The notes under the pieces are model-generated. The model worked only from the letters and a program-made list of their open reading frames with translations, ran no database searches and was not told the DNA's origin. A stretch of DNA of 64,000 bases, taken from Raphanus sativus (Eukaryota; Streptophyta; Magnoliopsida; Brassicales; Brassicaceae). Below are positions 34,351 to 44,047 of the stretch, in pieces; position 1 is the stretch's first letter, and every line of letters begins with the position of its first letter. Both the position numbers and the translations under genes were made by a program. The stretch is taken from contig NC_079515.1 in NCBI RefSeq assembly GCF_000801105.2, positions 23,397,407 to 23,461,406 on the forward strand, read 5' to 3'.

Positions 34351-35066
34351 ACGGAATCTTCTTCCTCGTCTTCTCCCACGACCATGATTTCGACTTCGAC
34401 CACGTCCACGTCTTCGTCCTCTCCGAAATTATCATAACTGGATGATGCAACATTCACTTCGGGGAATGAAGCAGATCCAGTGGGACGAGCCTGATGGTTT
34501 AACAACACGAGTTGATTATTTTGCTCCGCTACAAGGAAGATTTGCATCAACTCCGAGTAACGCTTAAATCCATTCACCCGGTACTGTTGCTGCAGGACTA
34601 CATTTTCAGGATGGAACGTGGAGAGAGTTTTCTCGATCATATCATAGTCACTTATTTTCTCTCCACATAATATCATCCTTGAAGTAATTCCAAACATAGC
34701 GGAATTAAATTCACTTACACTTTTGTAGTCCTGGAACCGGAGATGGATCCACTCGTGTTTGGCTTTTGGTAAGATCACATACTTCTGGTAATCAAACCTC
34801 TCTTTAAGAGATTGCCAGAGGTCTCCAGGATCCTCTTTCGTAATATATTCATCTTTTAAACCATCATGTATGTGGTGTCGTAAAAATATCATGGCTTTAG
34901 CCTTTTTCTCATCCGACACTGTTTTAGTATTATCGATGGTTTCCAAAAGCCCGTTACCTCTTAGGTGCATTTTTGCACCTACTGCCCAGGTCATATAATT
35001 ATTTCCCGTAATATCCAGGACATTAATTTCGAGCTTTGTCAAGTTCAACATGATTACTGTATTCAT
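34254..35066 (-). pseudogene. Copia A gag
   Basis: From a Met at 35066 or 35051 the frame reads LTKLEINVLDITGNNYMTWA, then LWQSLKERFDYQK, LPKAKHEWIHLRFQDYKSVS and LVAEQNNQLVLLNHQARPTG. This is the gag of plant copia elements of the retrofit/Oryco-like type (UBN2 domain). The frame is lost near the acidic GEDEEEDS stretch, and the zinc knuckle lies in another frame. Confidence 0.8.
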
Positions 35067-35558
35067 AAAATAATTTAAATATAGACGAGAATAAATGCAT
35101 AATTTAAATGCAGAAATTAATAGCATAAAATAAATGCAAAAATTAAATTGCGTAACATAAATAAAGTTGGAGGTCCAGCCCACCATATCATCCAGGAGTC
35201 TTAGACTTGCATATTTGATCATTTTCAAAAGTTCGAGGCGACATAGTCGGCCATATTAACTTTTTCTTTTAATCAAGGTCCGAGGAGGTTTAGCCTTCCA
35301 TTTTGACCTTTTATTCGCGGAGGTAAAACCTACCACGTGTTTCTCTGATCGTGAAGGCCTAGCCTATTTTAACGATCAGTCGGGAAAGGCAACGCCTCTC
35401 ATCCAGAAAAATAAACGGAGAAGGCCTAGCCTGTCACTCCAGAATAATAAATAAAAATTTAAATAAATTATATATATTGAAAGACATAAATTTAAACATT
35501 ACCTCGCTTGTTTGGTTTAAGAACGGTCGGTATAAGAGAGCTCTTCGTGCTGATAATG

Positions 35559-36120
35559 TGTTGAATAATATAGAGTGAGGTAATATTTATTAATCTGTAT
35601 TTATTACTCCTTCTGTTTCATTATAAGTGTCGTTTTAGACTTGTGCACACGGATTAAGAAATCATTTAATTTTGCATATTTTCAATATAAAACATCATTA
35701 CCGATACAATTCAACCAATAGAAAAATAGAATGGAGAATAAAATTAATAAATTGTGCATTGAAACTCTAAAACGATATTAATTTTGCAACGAAAAAATTC
35801 TCTAAAACGATATTTAATATGAAACGGAGGGAGTATATATATATGATAAAGCTTTTGTTTAAGGAAGAGAGAGAACACGTGAACTGGAAAATATGAAGCT
35901 TTATTGATTGTGATGACTTCACTCTCCAAACACATGAGAGACCTATTTATACTGTAATAAAGACGGTGACCATAGAAGAAAAAGACAAATCCATCGACAA
36001 GAGATGGTGACTATTTGTGATAAAATAAAGACATATGTCCTAATAAATGACATCTGTATTGATGATAAGCATAAGTGCTTTTTCAGGTGTCAGAAGAATG
36101 AACAATCATTATATTTAACA
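35559..36120 (-). repeat. 5' LTR of copia A, carrying a MITE
   Basis: Starts TGTTGAATAATATAG and ends ATATTTAACA. Removing the 227-bp MITE and one TA leaves about 333 bp, matching the split left LTR apart from its longer TA run and a few substitutions. Confidence 0.9.
35607..35833. mobile_element. Stowaway-like MITE nested in the LTR, 227 bp
   Basis: Starts CTCCTTCTGTTTCATTATAAG and ends TTAATATGAAACGGAGGGAG, flanked by TA on both sides. It is closely similar along its length to the MITE at 11308-11536. The other LTR lacks it, so it inserted after the copia element. Confidence 0.9.
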
Positions 36121-36428
36121 GCGTATGAGTTTTTACGGGTTCAACATTCAAGACCAATTGTATTCATCTAAAAAATCGTGACATATCAAAGCCCAAGGCC
36201 CAAATTTTGATCATCTCCCGATGAAACAGTGAAACACCCATGGTATACACGCATAGAGCATAAACAGTTATTTAGATTATAACAGTTATATATATACACA
36301 CGCATATAAGGATTTTTTTTAGGTTTCATATTTTTTTTAAATGGACACAACTTCATATAAATAGCAGTTATTTAAATGGACACAACTTCAATTTTAATAG
36401 TATCGATGTCAAAATTACAAAGATTCAC
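36121..36428. other. Host spacer after copia A
   Basis: Begins with the target duplication GCGTA and continues the sequence interrupted at 15099. No gene. A roughly 25-bp phrase (TTTAAATGGACACAACTTCA) occurs twice at 36339-36390. Confidence 0.4.
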
Positions 36429-37598
36429 TTAAACAAACCAAATTTGGTTTGATAAAACAGAAAACAAACTTTCAAAATAATAAACAGAACCTACAGGGCT
36501 GGTAGAAGGTTTGAAGAGAATATCATAAGATTTGGTACATAGATCATGTATCACCAATGCGTCAAAGTAGTCACGACCTTGGAGCAGCAACTTGTTCTTG
36601 TCCAGAATTGCTACTGGTGAGAGCGCAAACTTGGGTTCGCCAAACCAAGAAAAAGTTTTGGTGAGATCTATCGAACACATTAACATCCACGCACTTGAAG
36701 AAGAATCGAACGACCATATCTCTTGGGTGGGCCAGTTTTTCTTGGATACGCACAAGCGATTATCAAGGATACAAATGGTGACGCTATAAAGGTCGTCAGG
36801 TACATGAGCAAAGGGAGCATTGCAGATGACTTGGAAAGATTCGGTGTGAAGATCAAAAGATAAAACCTTGGTATCTTCTTCGCACTCGGTGAGCCAGTAA
36901 AGTGAACCATCTAAATACACGGGATGACGGTGAGGATTTATCCGATAAGGAGAAGCAGGGTGAACGTACCTCCAAGCTTTAGTGCTAAAATCGAAAACTT
37001 CACAAGTGGTGGCGTTGTCTAGGCCAAACTCGGATGAGTTATATAGAAAAACCGTCTTGTATGTGCCGGTGAGTTTGTCTTTACCGAATCCAAGTTTAGG
37101 AGGTGTGAAATACACGTGTTTTTCAGACATGTCGTTTATGAAGTGTTGAATGGTGGAAAGAGGAAAAGTTTGATCCCACTTAGTGGCGGGATTCACCACG
37201 ACGTTGACCCTCGGGTCGAAAACAGAGTAGAGGCATACTAGACCGTCACAAGTACCATGGCAGAGCGAACTGCCCAAAGTAGGGAACCTGACCGTATAAG
37301 CTGTTGATGACCCAATCACAAACCTTCGAGCATCTGTGTTCAGACCAACATCAGCAAAATAATAAGTGGTGACGAAAAGGGCATCTGGACCTCGTGCTTG
37401 CCTACGACGGATCGACTGTCTTTCCTGGAAACTTGGGGAATCGATTGCAGATTTCCACTTCTTGGACACAGACCTGAATCTCAGCAGAGACTTCACCGGA
37501 AGTCTCTCCAGTATCAGCTCTACAACATCGTGTGGAATTGCTTCCACACTCGAGCCATGTCTTCTCAATACCACCCTCGAGCAATGTCTTTTGAACAT
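36429..37598 (-). CDS. F-box protein with F-box-associated domain, 389 aa
   Basis: The single-exon ORF is complete. It opens MFKRHCSRVVLRRHGSSVEA. The F-box is at about residues 22-62 (IPHDVVELILERLPVKSLLR, then FRSVSKKWKSAIDSPSFQER). The F-box-associated region includes SSLCHGTCDGLVCLYS, VVVNPATKWDQTFPL, FGKDKLTGTYKTVFLYN, CEVFDFSTKAWRYV and PVYLDGSLYWLTECEE. It ends YYFESLFSVLSNQIWFV. Such proteins bind SKP1 through the F-box and select substrates for SCF E3 ligases. It is the intact relative of the remnants at 3840-4310 and 5281-6999. It lies between two copia elements with no sign of damage. Substrate unknown. Confidence 0.85.
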   Translation of the reverse strand: MFKRHCSRVVLRRHGSSVEAIPHDVVELILERLPVKSLLRFRSVSKKWKSAIDSPSFQERQSIRRRQARGPDALFVTTYYFADVGLNTDARRFVIGSSTAYTVRFPTLGSSLCHGTCDGLVCLYSVFDPRVNVVVNPATKWDQTFPLSTIQHFINDMSEKHVYFTPPKLGFGKDKLTGTYKTVFLYNSSEFGLDNATTCEVFDFSTKAWRYVHPASPYRINPHRHPVYLDGSLYWLTECEEDTKVLSFDLHTESFQVICNAPFAHVPDDLYSVTICILDNRLCVSKKNWPTQEIWSFDSSSSAWMLMCSIDLTKTFSWFGEPKFALSPVAILDKNKLLLQGRDYFDALVIHDLCTKSYDILFKPSTSPVGSVYYFESLFSVLSNQIWFV

Positions 37599-38616
37599 TG
37601 TATCTCCTCGTCTCTAATTGATCAAAAGAGGCTTTATATTATTATTATTATATATACACACACACGAGCTAGGAATCGGAATACAAAAAAAAAAAGGAAA
37701 ATTTCGATCAGATTATTTCCATTAAGGATAAGGAGGAAGTTCCAAAGATTTCCATTCTTCATCCAAGTTTTTTCCTATCTTCTGAGCTGCTACGTCTTTC
37801 TAGCTAAAGTTAGATTTTTATTTATGCTGCTTTCTCTTTTTCTTTAATCAAAATATGTTTCTTCTTATTTTTGTTTTAAGAGTCAAATTTAAGTGGCTGA
37901 TATTGTTTTCTTAGTCCTCTTTGTCTTTTTTTTTTCTTAAAAAGCTGGATATATTATACTATTACAAATTCTAAGAAATATTAAAGACGATTCTACTGCC
38001 ATAATTATATATGTCTTATGAAGATTCAAGTACGATTGCATCACCTGAAGAAAAACATTCTATTAGTCTATTTAGTTAATCATTAAAAATTGTTCAATAC
38101 CCATTAAAGAAAAACGATGGGTTGAACTAAAAGACATTACATTTGATCACCAAATTTTTAATGTGAGGCTTTTACCATTTTTAGTAATTTATAGTCATTT
38201 TACAAAATTCAAAATATAACATATAAGAAAACATATAACTTTTTTATTATATAGTCAGTGTGATTGTTTTTTTTTAATAATACAAAATTAAACCAGAAGT
38301 ATGAAGTCTTGAATTTCAGATGTATACAGTCCTTTTTTTTCAAACAAAGTTGATTTTATTTCAGATGAATAAGAATGGAACCTAAATTATTTTATACTGG
38401 TATTCAAACAACTTATCTTGACCACCAAGCAATCATATTGGCATATTTGACATTAACTCACATATCCTAAAAATTGACCAAAGAGACCATACGCTTCTTT
38501 ACATATCACATTAGTTTGACTTTTTTGTACATCATCCTTGGTGCATGAATGCATCGCTCATCAAAAGATCTCAGTTGCATTATACTGAATACTTTGAATA
38601 AGTTAGTGTTTAGTAT
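37599..38616. other. F-box gene upstream spacer
   Basis: Includes the likely promoter of the F-box gene (ATATTATTATTATTATATATACACACACAC at about 37635-37665 could hold a TATA element). Further right it is AT-rich, with sequence at 38350-38515 resembling spacers at 3240-3320 and 4830-4850. No gene seen. Confidence 0.4.
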
Positions 38617-38818
38617 TGAAAGATCAAGAGAAAGCTTAGAAGAATACTTGTTATTTACTTCAACGTAGGTTACATCATATATATACATCGGATACTCGAC
38701 ACTAGATAGACTCAGATATTACAACAACCTTATCTCAATATATTACAACTCCTATAATCTCTCCATCATATTCTCTTCCGTGTATATCGGTTCTAGACTC
38801 CTAGAACCTTCCTCAACA
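38617..38818 (-). repeat. 3' LTR of copia B
   Basis: 202 bp, starts TGAAAGATC and ends CCTCAACA; looks identical to 43223-43424. Confidence 0.95.
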
Positions 38819-38825
38819 CTCCCCC

Positions 38826-40364
38826 TCAAGTTGGAGAGTGTAGATCACACACTCCAAACTTGGATAACAAGTAACGAAACGCAGGCGTCCCCAATGCCTT
38901 CGTCAAGATGTCAGCTAACTGCTCATTCGTCCGTACATGACGTGTAGCAATGATCTTAGCCTTCACTCCATCTCGTACACTATGACAGTCCTTCTCCACA
39001 TGTTTCGTACGCTCATGAAACACTGGATTTGCTGCAATGTAGATAGCCGACTTACTGTCACAAAACAAATCCATCGGACCCTCATGTATCACTCCAATAT
39101 CCGCAAGTAGTCTCTTCAACCACAAGAGCTCCTTTAACGCATCCGCCATAGCCCTATACTCAGCCTCTGCTGACGAATGCGACACGGTGTCTTGCTTCTT
39201 TGTCTTCCAGGCAATTGGTGAATCTCCCAACAACACCATGTATGCCGAAAGTGATCTTCTAGTACGAGGACAAGATGCCCAATCCGAGTCACAGTAGGCC
39301 CTTATACGCAAGTCGCACTCTGCTTTCAACATTATACCTTGTCCTGGAGCACCCTTAAGGTATCTTATGATCCTCATAGCCGCATCCCAGTGATCTTCTC
39401 TCGGCTCATGCATAACCTGAGAGAGCACATGTACTGAGTAACACAAGTCCGGTCGAGTGATAGTCAAGTATACTAGACGTCCCACAACCCTCCGAAACTT
39501 CGCAGGATCCTTACACAGTGGACTTTTGTTCCTCAGTAACTTATGATTGGCCTCCATTGGTGTAGCGACAGGTTTACTCCCAAGCATGCCAGCCTCACTA
39601 ATGATGTCGATGGCATACTTTCTTTGTGACAGATACATTCCCAACGGACCTCTTGCTATCTCTATGCCCAAAAAATATTTTGCCTTTCCAAGATCCTTCA
39701 TATGAAAAATCTCACTCAACTTCTTCTTGAACTTCTCTATCAGCATGAGATCATTACCTGCCACGATCAGATCGTCTACATAGACTAGGACTCGTATACT
39801 CTTGTCTCCTCGTATGTAAAAGAACAGTGAGTAGTCCTCATATGACTGCACAAAACCAAGCTTCTCCAATGCCTTTGATAACTTCTCAAACCAACACCTT
39901 GGAGCTTGCTTCAACCCATACAAAGACTTCCTAAGTCTGCATACTTTGTTAGGATCATCCGACTTGAAACCTGGTGGTAATCTCATATACACCTCCTCTT
40001 CCAAGTCTCCGTGCAAGAAGGCATTGTGTACATCCATCTGGTGAACCTCCCAGTTTTTGGCTGCAGCAACTTGCAGTAGTGAACGCACCGTATCCATCTT
40101 AGCCACTGGTGCAAACGTCTCTTCATAGTCCTCACCTTCAGTCTGGTGATTACCACAACACACGAGTCTCGCCTTATATCTCTCTATTGTCCCATCCGCA
40201 TTGTATTTGATAGTAAACACCCATTTGCTTCCGATAGCCTTCTTCCCAGCAGGAAGGTCTACCACATCCCAAGTTCTGTTTAACTCTAGAGCAGTCACTT
40301 CTCCTGATACTGCTTTATTCCATCTCTCGTCATTGAAAGCTTCCTTGTAGTTTTTCGGAATCAC
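38826..40364 (-). CDS. Copia B reverse transcriptase-RNase H, 512 aa
   Basis: In frame with the upstream ORF. Reverse transcriptase motifs: WVFTIKYNADGTIERYKARL, EETFAPVAKMDTVRSLL, HQMDVHNAFLHGDLEEEVYM, YGLKQAPRCWFEKL and the catalytic VYVDDLIVAG. RNase H motifs: YCDSDWASCPRTRRSLSAYM, SHSSAEAEYRAMADALKELL and FCDSKSAIYIAANPVFHERT. It ends LSKFGVCDLHSPT. The first Met here is only the first ATG after the stop; a normal element would translate this as part of the polyprotein. Confidence 0.9.
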   Translation of the reverse strand: MIPKNYKEAFNDERWNKAVSGEVTALELNRTWDVVDLPAGKKAIGSKWVFTIKYNADGTIERYKARLVCCGNHQTEGEDYEETFAPVAKMDTVRSLLQVAAAKNWEVHQMDVHNAFLHGDLEEEVYMRLPPGFKSDDPNKVCRLRKSLYGLKQAPRCWFEKLSKALEKLGFVQSYEDYSLFFYIRGDKSIRVLVYVDDLIVAGNDLMLIEKFKKKLSEIFHMKDLGKAKYFLGIEIARGPLGMYLSQRKYAIDIISEAGMLGSKPVATPMEANHKLLRNKSPLCKDPAKFRRVVGRLVYLTITRPDLCYSVHVLSQVMHEPREDHWDAAMRIIRYLKGAPGQGIMLKAECDLRIRAYCDSDWASCPRTRRSLSAYMVLLGDSPIAWKTKKQDTVSHSSAEAEYRAMADALKELLWLKRLLADIGVIHEGPMDLFCDSKSAIYIAANPVFHERTKHVEKDCHSVRDGVKAKIIATRHVRTNEQLADILTKALGTPAFRYLLSKFGVCDLHSPT

Positions 40365-40403
40365 ACCAGCGCTAACAGCTGCAAGAAAAACTTGGTGGTG
40401 GTC

Positions 40404-43157
40404 TTAGAAGAAAGCATCAGTTACAAACTCTGTAATAGGATACAAGGATTGTTTCTTACCTGACCGTTTTGACGGGGTCTCTGATCGGGAGCTAGCGACA
40501 ATGTTATGTTTATCAGAACTCACTTTTGCATTGTAGGTCACGTAATCCTTCAGCTTAACCGACGGAACTGATTTTCTATGACCCCGACCCAGAAGTTCTT
40601 CATTACTCTCCCCCTGAGTACTCTGTTTCTCAGCTCCATCTGTTCCAGTTTCTGCAACTCGATCAGTACCCCCCGAAGCACTCTTCTCCACGATCGTTAC
40701 AGCTTCCTCAGCCTCTACATGACTGCTTTCTTCATCGGCCATCTCACCACACTGGTCATCTTCTTCGTGTTCCTCACTCAGCACACGCGGAACACAAGAA
40801 GTCTGCTCCATCTTCTTTTCTTCATATGGATAGACTTCTTCGTCAAACACCACGTCTCTCGAGACAAAGAACTCCTCTTTGTCAAGATCATACACCTTCC
40901 ACCCTTTCTTTGCATATGGGTAACCTACAAAGATGCACCTCACACTCCTAGAACCAAACTTATCCCTGTCTCTTCTCGTCTTGTGTGCAAAACACAAACA
41001 CCCAAACGTCTTGATATCACGGTACGATGGAGCCTTGCCATATAAAAGTTCATACGGCGTCTTACCATTAAGAAGTTTCGTCGGAGTTATATTTATGAGA
41101 TGAGCTGCAGTCAACACACTTTCTCCCCAAAAGCGAACCGGGAGATTAGCTTGAAACAGAACCGATCTCGCAATGTTCAGAATATGGCGATGCTTTCTCT
41201 CCACTCTTCCATTCTGCTGCGGCGTCGCAACACAAGAAGTCTGATGCACGATCCCTACTTCTGCAAAATACTTAGACAGACACATAAACTCTGTCCCGTT
41301 ATCACTCCTTACCGTCTTAACACTTTTGCCAAACTGTCGAGACGCTAGTGCAATGAAGTTCGGTAGGACTCGCTTGACTTCGCTCTTCTCTAACAAGAGA
41401 TAAATCCAAACTGCCCTGGAGAAGTCATCTACTATTGTAAGAAAATAGATAGCACCACAAGAAGATGGGACTCGATAAGGGCCCCAAAGATCTACATGTA
41501 TCAACTCGAATGAAGATGAACTTTTATTAATACTTGTAGAAAACACTTCTCTTGTTTGTTTGGACTGGAAACAAATGTCACAACCACCAAACTTATTCGA
41601 AACATCTTTAACACCAGAAACAAAAGGCAAAGAACTTAAAACACCAAACGCAGGATGTCCGAGACGTCGATGCCACAAAGTCTGATCCTCTGAAGCCTTA
41701 ACTCTGTGTCCTCTCGCCACTGTGACATCCCGATAAACATAAACACCATCTTTAACTTCACCGGCTCCAATCAGAGTCCTCGTAAAACGGTCCTGCAAAA
41801 TACACAAAGTATCTGTAAATACAGCCAAGCAACCAGTTTGACGAAGTAATTTTGCAACTGATAACAGAGTACAGTTCAAATTTGGAACAAAAAGAACATT
41901 TTCCAAGGTCAGTTTCATCGACAACCGCAGACTACCACTCTTGGTAGCCATCACATGACTCCCATCTGCGAAGCTTACTGGGCAAGGTATGATACTCCGG
42001 ACATCACTAAGCAACAATAAGTCTCCCGTCATGTGATGGGAAGCTCCGGTGTCGATGATAACTTCACCGGTCTGTACAGTACCATTCAACTTATCCGGAA
42101 TAGGAGCAGGCCTTTGACGCTCAATCAGGGAAGCAAGTGACGCCCACTGCTCAGCACTGATGTTCGGTATTGGTAAGCCTTGACCTCCAGAGGATGAAGT
42201 GCCCGCTGTCTGCACTGCATTGACTCGTGGTGAGGTACTTCTGCCGCGACCACGACCTCTTCCACCTCTTCCACTCGTCTGGTTTCTCTCAGTAAACCAC
42301 TCCGGGAACCCTATAAGTTGCCAACACTCCTTCTTCTCATGACCAGTACGACCACAATGTCCACACACAACAGAGCTACGACCACGAGCAACCGCCCCTG
42401 TTGCACCTTCTTCTTGTGACGACCTTGCCACAAACCCTACTGGTGCCTCCTTGGTTTCAAGACGCGTACCCCCGAGCCTCTTCTCTTCTCTAACAACTCG
42501 TTGGTACACAGTGTTGAGATCAGGGAGCACCTCCGATCCAATGATATGCGCACACACATTGCTAAATCTCGCCTCATCAAGTCCTAGAAGGAATTGGTGA
42601 ACTCTCTCTTCCTCATAATCCTTCGCATAGCTCTCAGCTGCATCACACTTGCACGTAGGAATCGGTTTGCAGTTCAACAACTCCTCCCATTTTTGAGAAA
42701 GCCTTCCAAAATAGTCCATAACAGTAGAACCATCTTGTTTACAGGAGGCTAACTCCGACTTGAGCTGATGCACTCGTACCGCACTTCCAACTGAGAAGCG
42801 CTTCCTTAGCTCTGTCCACATCTTGTTGGCGTCCGGTGAGAAGGGAACCGTCGATCGTATCGTCGGTGAGATAGAAGCCCTGATCCACCCCACGACCATA
42901 GAGTTGGCTGTTCTCCACATCTCAGCCTCCACCGGCTTCTCCACTTCATCCGGCATCTTCAAGCTTCCGTCTACAAGACCAAACTTACGCTTGGCACGCA
43001 AGGCGTTTTCTAGTTCAGATGCCCACTCGGCATAGTTTTCTCCATTGAGAACCACCGGAGAGATCGAAATCCCTGGGTTATCTGACGGCGCAAGATAGTA
43101 CGGAGACCTCCGTTCTTCTGCTATACCCGATGAACTCACAATCTCTTTTCCAGACAT
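40404..43157 (-). CDS. Copia B gag-protease-integrase, 917 aa
   Basis: In order: gag (ISPVVLNGENYAEWASELEN; MDYFGRLSQKWEELLNC), zinc knuckle CGHCGRTGHEKKEC, an RG-rich stretch, protease IIDTGASHHMTGD, GAG-pre-integrase LWHRRLGHPAFGVL, and integrase core (HVDLWGPYRVPS, RSDNGTEF, TPQQNGRVERKHRHIL) with D, D and E in place. The integrase C-terminus follows (CIFVGYPYAKKGWKVYDL) and then an acidic linker. It ends at TAA (40404-40406). The reverse transcriptase continues in the same frame only 13 codons later, so the stop splits one polyprotein. Confidence 0.9.
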   Translation of the reverse strand: MSGKEIVSSSGIAEERRSPYYLAPSDNPGISISPVVLNGENYAEWASELENALRAKRKFGLVDGSLKMPDEVEKPVEAEMWRTANSMVVGWIRASISPTIRSTVPFSPDANKMWTELRKRFSVGSAVRVHQLKSELASCKQDGSTVMDYFGRLSQKWEELLNCKPIPTCKCDAAESYAKDYEEERVHQFLLGLDEARFSNVCAHIIGSEVLPDLNTVYQRVVREEKRLGGTRLETKEAPVGFVARSSQEEGATGAVARGRSSVVCGHCGRTGHEKKECWQLIGFPEWFTERNQTSGRGGRGRGRGRSTSPRVNAVQTAGTSSSGGQGLPIPNISAEQWASLASLIERQRPAPIPDKLNGTVQTGEVIIDTGASHHMTGDLLLLSDVRSIIPCPVSFADGSHVMATKSGSLRLSMKLTLENVLFVPNLNCTLLSVAKLLRQTGCLAVFTDTLCILQDRFTRTLIGAGEVKDGVYVYRDVTVARGHRVKASEDQTLWHRRLGHPAFGVLSSLPFVSGVKDVSNKFGGCDICFQSKQTREVFSTSINKSSSSFELIHVDLWGPYRVPSSCGAIYFLTIVDDFSRAVWIYLLLEKSEVKRVLPNFIALASRQFGKSVKTVRSDNGTEFMCLSKYFAEVGIVHQTSCVATPQQNGRVERKHRHILNIARSVLFQANLPVRFWGESVLTAAHLINITPTKLLNGKTPYELLYGKAPSYRDIKTFGCLCFAHKTRRDRDKFGSRSVRCIFVGYPYAKKGWKVYDLDKEEFFVSRDVVFDEEVYPYEEKKMEQTSCVPRVLSEEHEEDDQCGEMADEESSHVEAEEAVTIVEKSASGGTDRVAETGTDGAEKQSTQGESNEELLGRGHRKSVPSVKLKDYVTYNAKVSSDKHNIVASSRSETPSKRSGKKQSLYPITEFVTDAFF

Positions 43158-43222
43158 TTTCTTCTCGTTCTCTTGTCTACGAACTCACAGAAAGTTTTAA
43201 TTTTCTGTTGGCTCTGATACCA

Positions 43223-43424
43223 TGAAAGATCAAGAGAAAGCTTAGAAGAATACTTGTTATTTACTTCAACGTAGGTTACATCATATATATACATCGGATA
43301 CTCGACACTAGATAGACTCAGATATTACAACAACCTTATCTCAATATATTACAACTCCTATAATCTCTCCATCATATTCTCTTCCGTGTATATCGGTTCT
43401 AGACTCCTAGAACCTTCCTCAACA
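43223..43424 (-). repeat. 5' LTR of copia B
   Basis: 202 bp, followed in element orientation by the Met-tRNA primer site. It holds the element's promoter by position. Confidence 0.95.
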
Positions 43425-43614
43425 AGTATTGCAATATGGTTCGGAATGTTTACTTCTTCTTTAGAAAATGGCTGACGATTGATCATACTTGTGTTTTCTA
43501 CTGTGATTTTCTTATGGAAAGTTGTTTCTTTTGTCTTATTGGGTTAAGGTTTTGGTGAAAGGATTAACATAGGTTTGTTAAAGAGGAAATGTGCAAGTGT
43601 TACTCCATTCTAAC

Positions 43615-43800
43615 GATATGTTACACCTTCTTCTCTACAGAGACAGTACTAAACCGGTATATTTATCCTGCAGTGGCTATATGTCACTGGAATATGCAAC
43701 GGGAGGACTGTTTTCAGCTTTTTTTTTTGGTCACGAAGATTGTTTTCAGCTTAGGAGTGATACTCTTAGAGATTGTCAGTGAAAGAAGTAACTTAAATTC
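43615..43800 (+). pseudogene. S-domain receptor kinase scrap, kinase exons
   Basis: TTACACCTTCTTCTCTACAGAGACAGTACT resembles the LLYLHRDSR end of kinase exon 5. After CTGCAG, the sequence GGCTATATGTCACTGGAATA reads GYMSLEYATGGLFS, and further on LGVILLEIVSERS. In the array genes this is [20 protein letters not shown]...[11 protein letters not shown]. Intron and exon sequence are collapsed and a T-run indel breaks the frame. It shows that the receptor-kinase array once extended past the MLO2 gene. Confidence 0.7.
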
Positions 43801-44047
43801 GACTCTTGTGTTTCGTAACTCCCTTGAGACTGTTCTCAAGCTCTAAAAAGCTTCTCTGTTTTATAGGTATGGTGAATCTGGAACATAGGGGAGACTAATG
43901 GTCTTATATGTAACTCAATTAAGCTCTTTAAGCGTGGGCAGAGAATAAATCCATCTATCTTTTATAGATGTTTTAGGTCTCATACATATAATAATGTACA
44001 CGTACTTTTAATATAACAAACTCACACTGTATGAAATCAAGAATCAT
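43801..44047. other. Spacer and 3' flank of the MLO gene
   Basis: Short AT-rich stretch between the receptor-kinase scrap and the MLO stop codon. It must contain the MLO 3' UTR; AATAAA-like signals are not distinct. Confidence 0.3.

Larger units (their letters stand above)
15100..36120 (-). mobile_element. Old Ty1/copia element A, split by Helitrons
   Basis: The element starts TGTTGAATAATATAGAGTGA at 15100 and ends ATCATTATATTTAACA at 36120, with a 5-bp target duplication GCGTA at 15095-15099 and 36121-36125. The coding region (minus strand, 30417-35066) has copia order: gag, zinc knuckle, protease, integrase, reverse transcriptase, RNase H. Several stops and frameshifts divide it, so it is inactive. 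The left (3') LTR is interrupted by 14,812 bp of Helitron sequence (15344-30155), and the right (5') LTR by a Stowaway MITE. Without these inserts the element would be about 6 kb. Confidence 0.9.
38617..43424 (-). mobile_element. Young Ty1/copia element B, 4.8 kb
   Basis: LTRs of 202 bp (38617-38818 and 43223-43424) start TGAAAGATCAAGAG and end CTTCCTCAACA; I see no difference between them. The 5-bp target duplication is AGTAT (38612-38616, 43425-43429). The primer site TGGTATCAGAGCC (complement at 43210-43222) adjoins the right LTR, and the polypurine tract complement CTCCCCCTCAAGTTGG (38819-38834) adjoins the left. The polyprotein is open except for one in-frame stop. Identical LTRs imply a recent insertion. 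Confidence 0.95.

Noticed and set aside
37398..37847. 149-codon plus-strand ORF
   Set aside because: Antisense to the F-box gene start and its promoter; it runs into low-complexity sequence.
40578..41045. 155-codon plus-strand ORF within copia B
   Set aside because: Antisense shadow of the integrase and linker region; no family signature.
43589..43846. A separate small gene beside MLO2
   Set aside because: The sequence aligns with collapsed kinase exons 5-6 of the receptor-kinase family and is better called a fragment.
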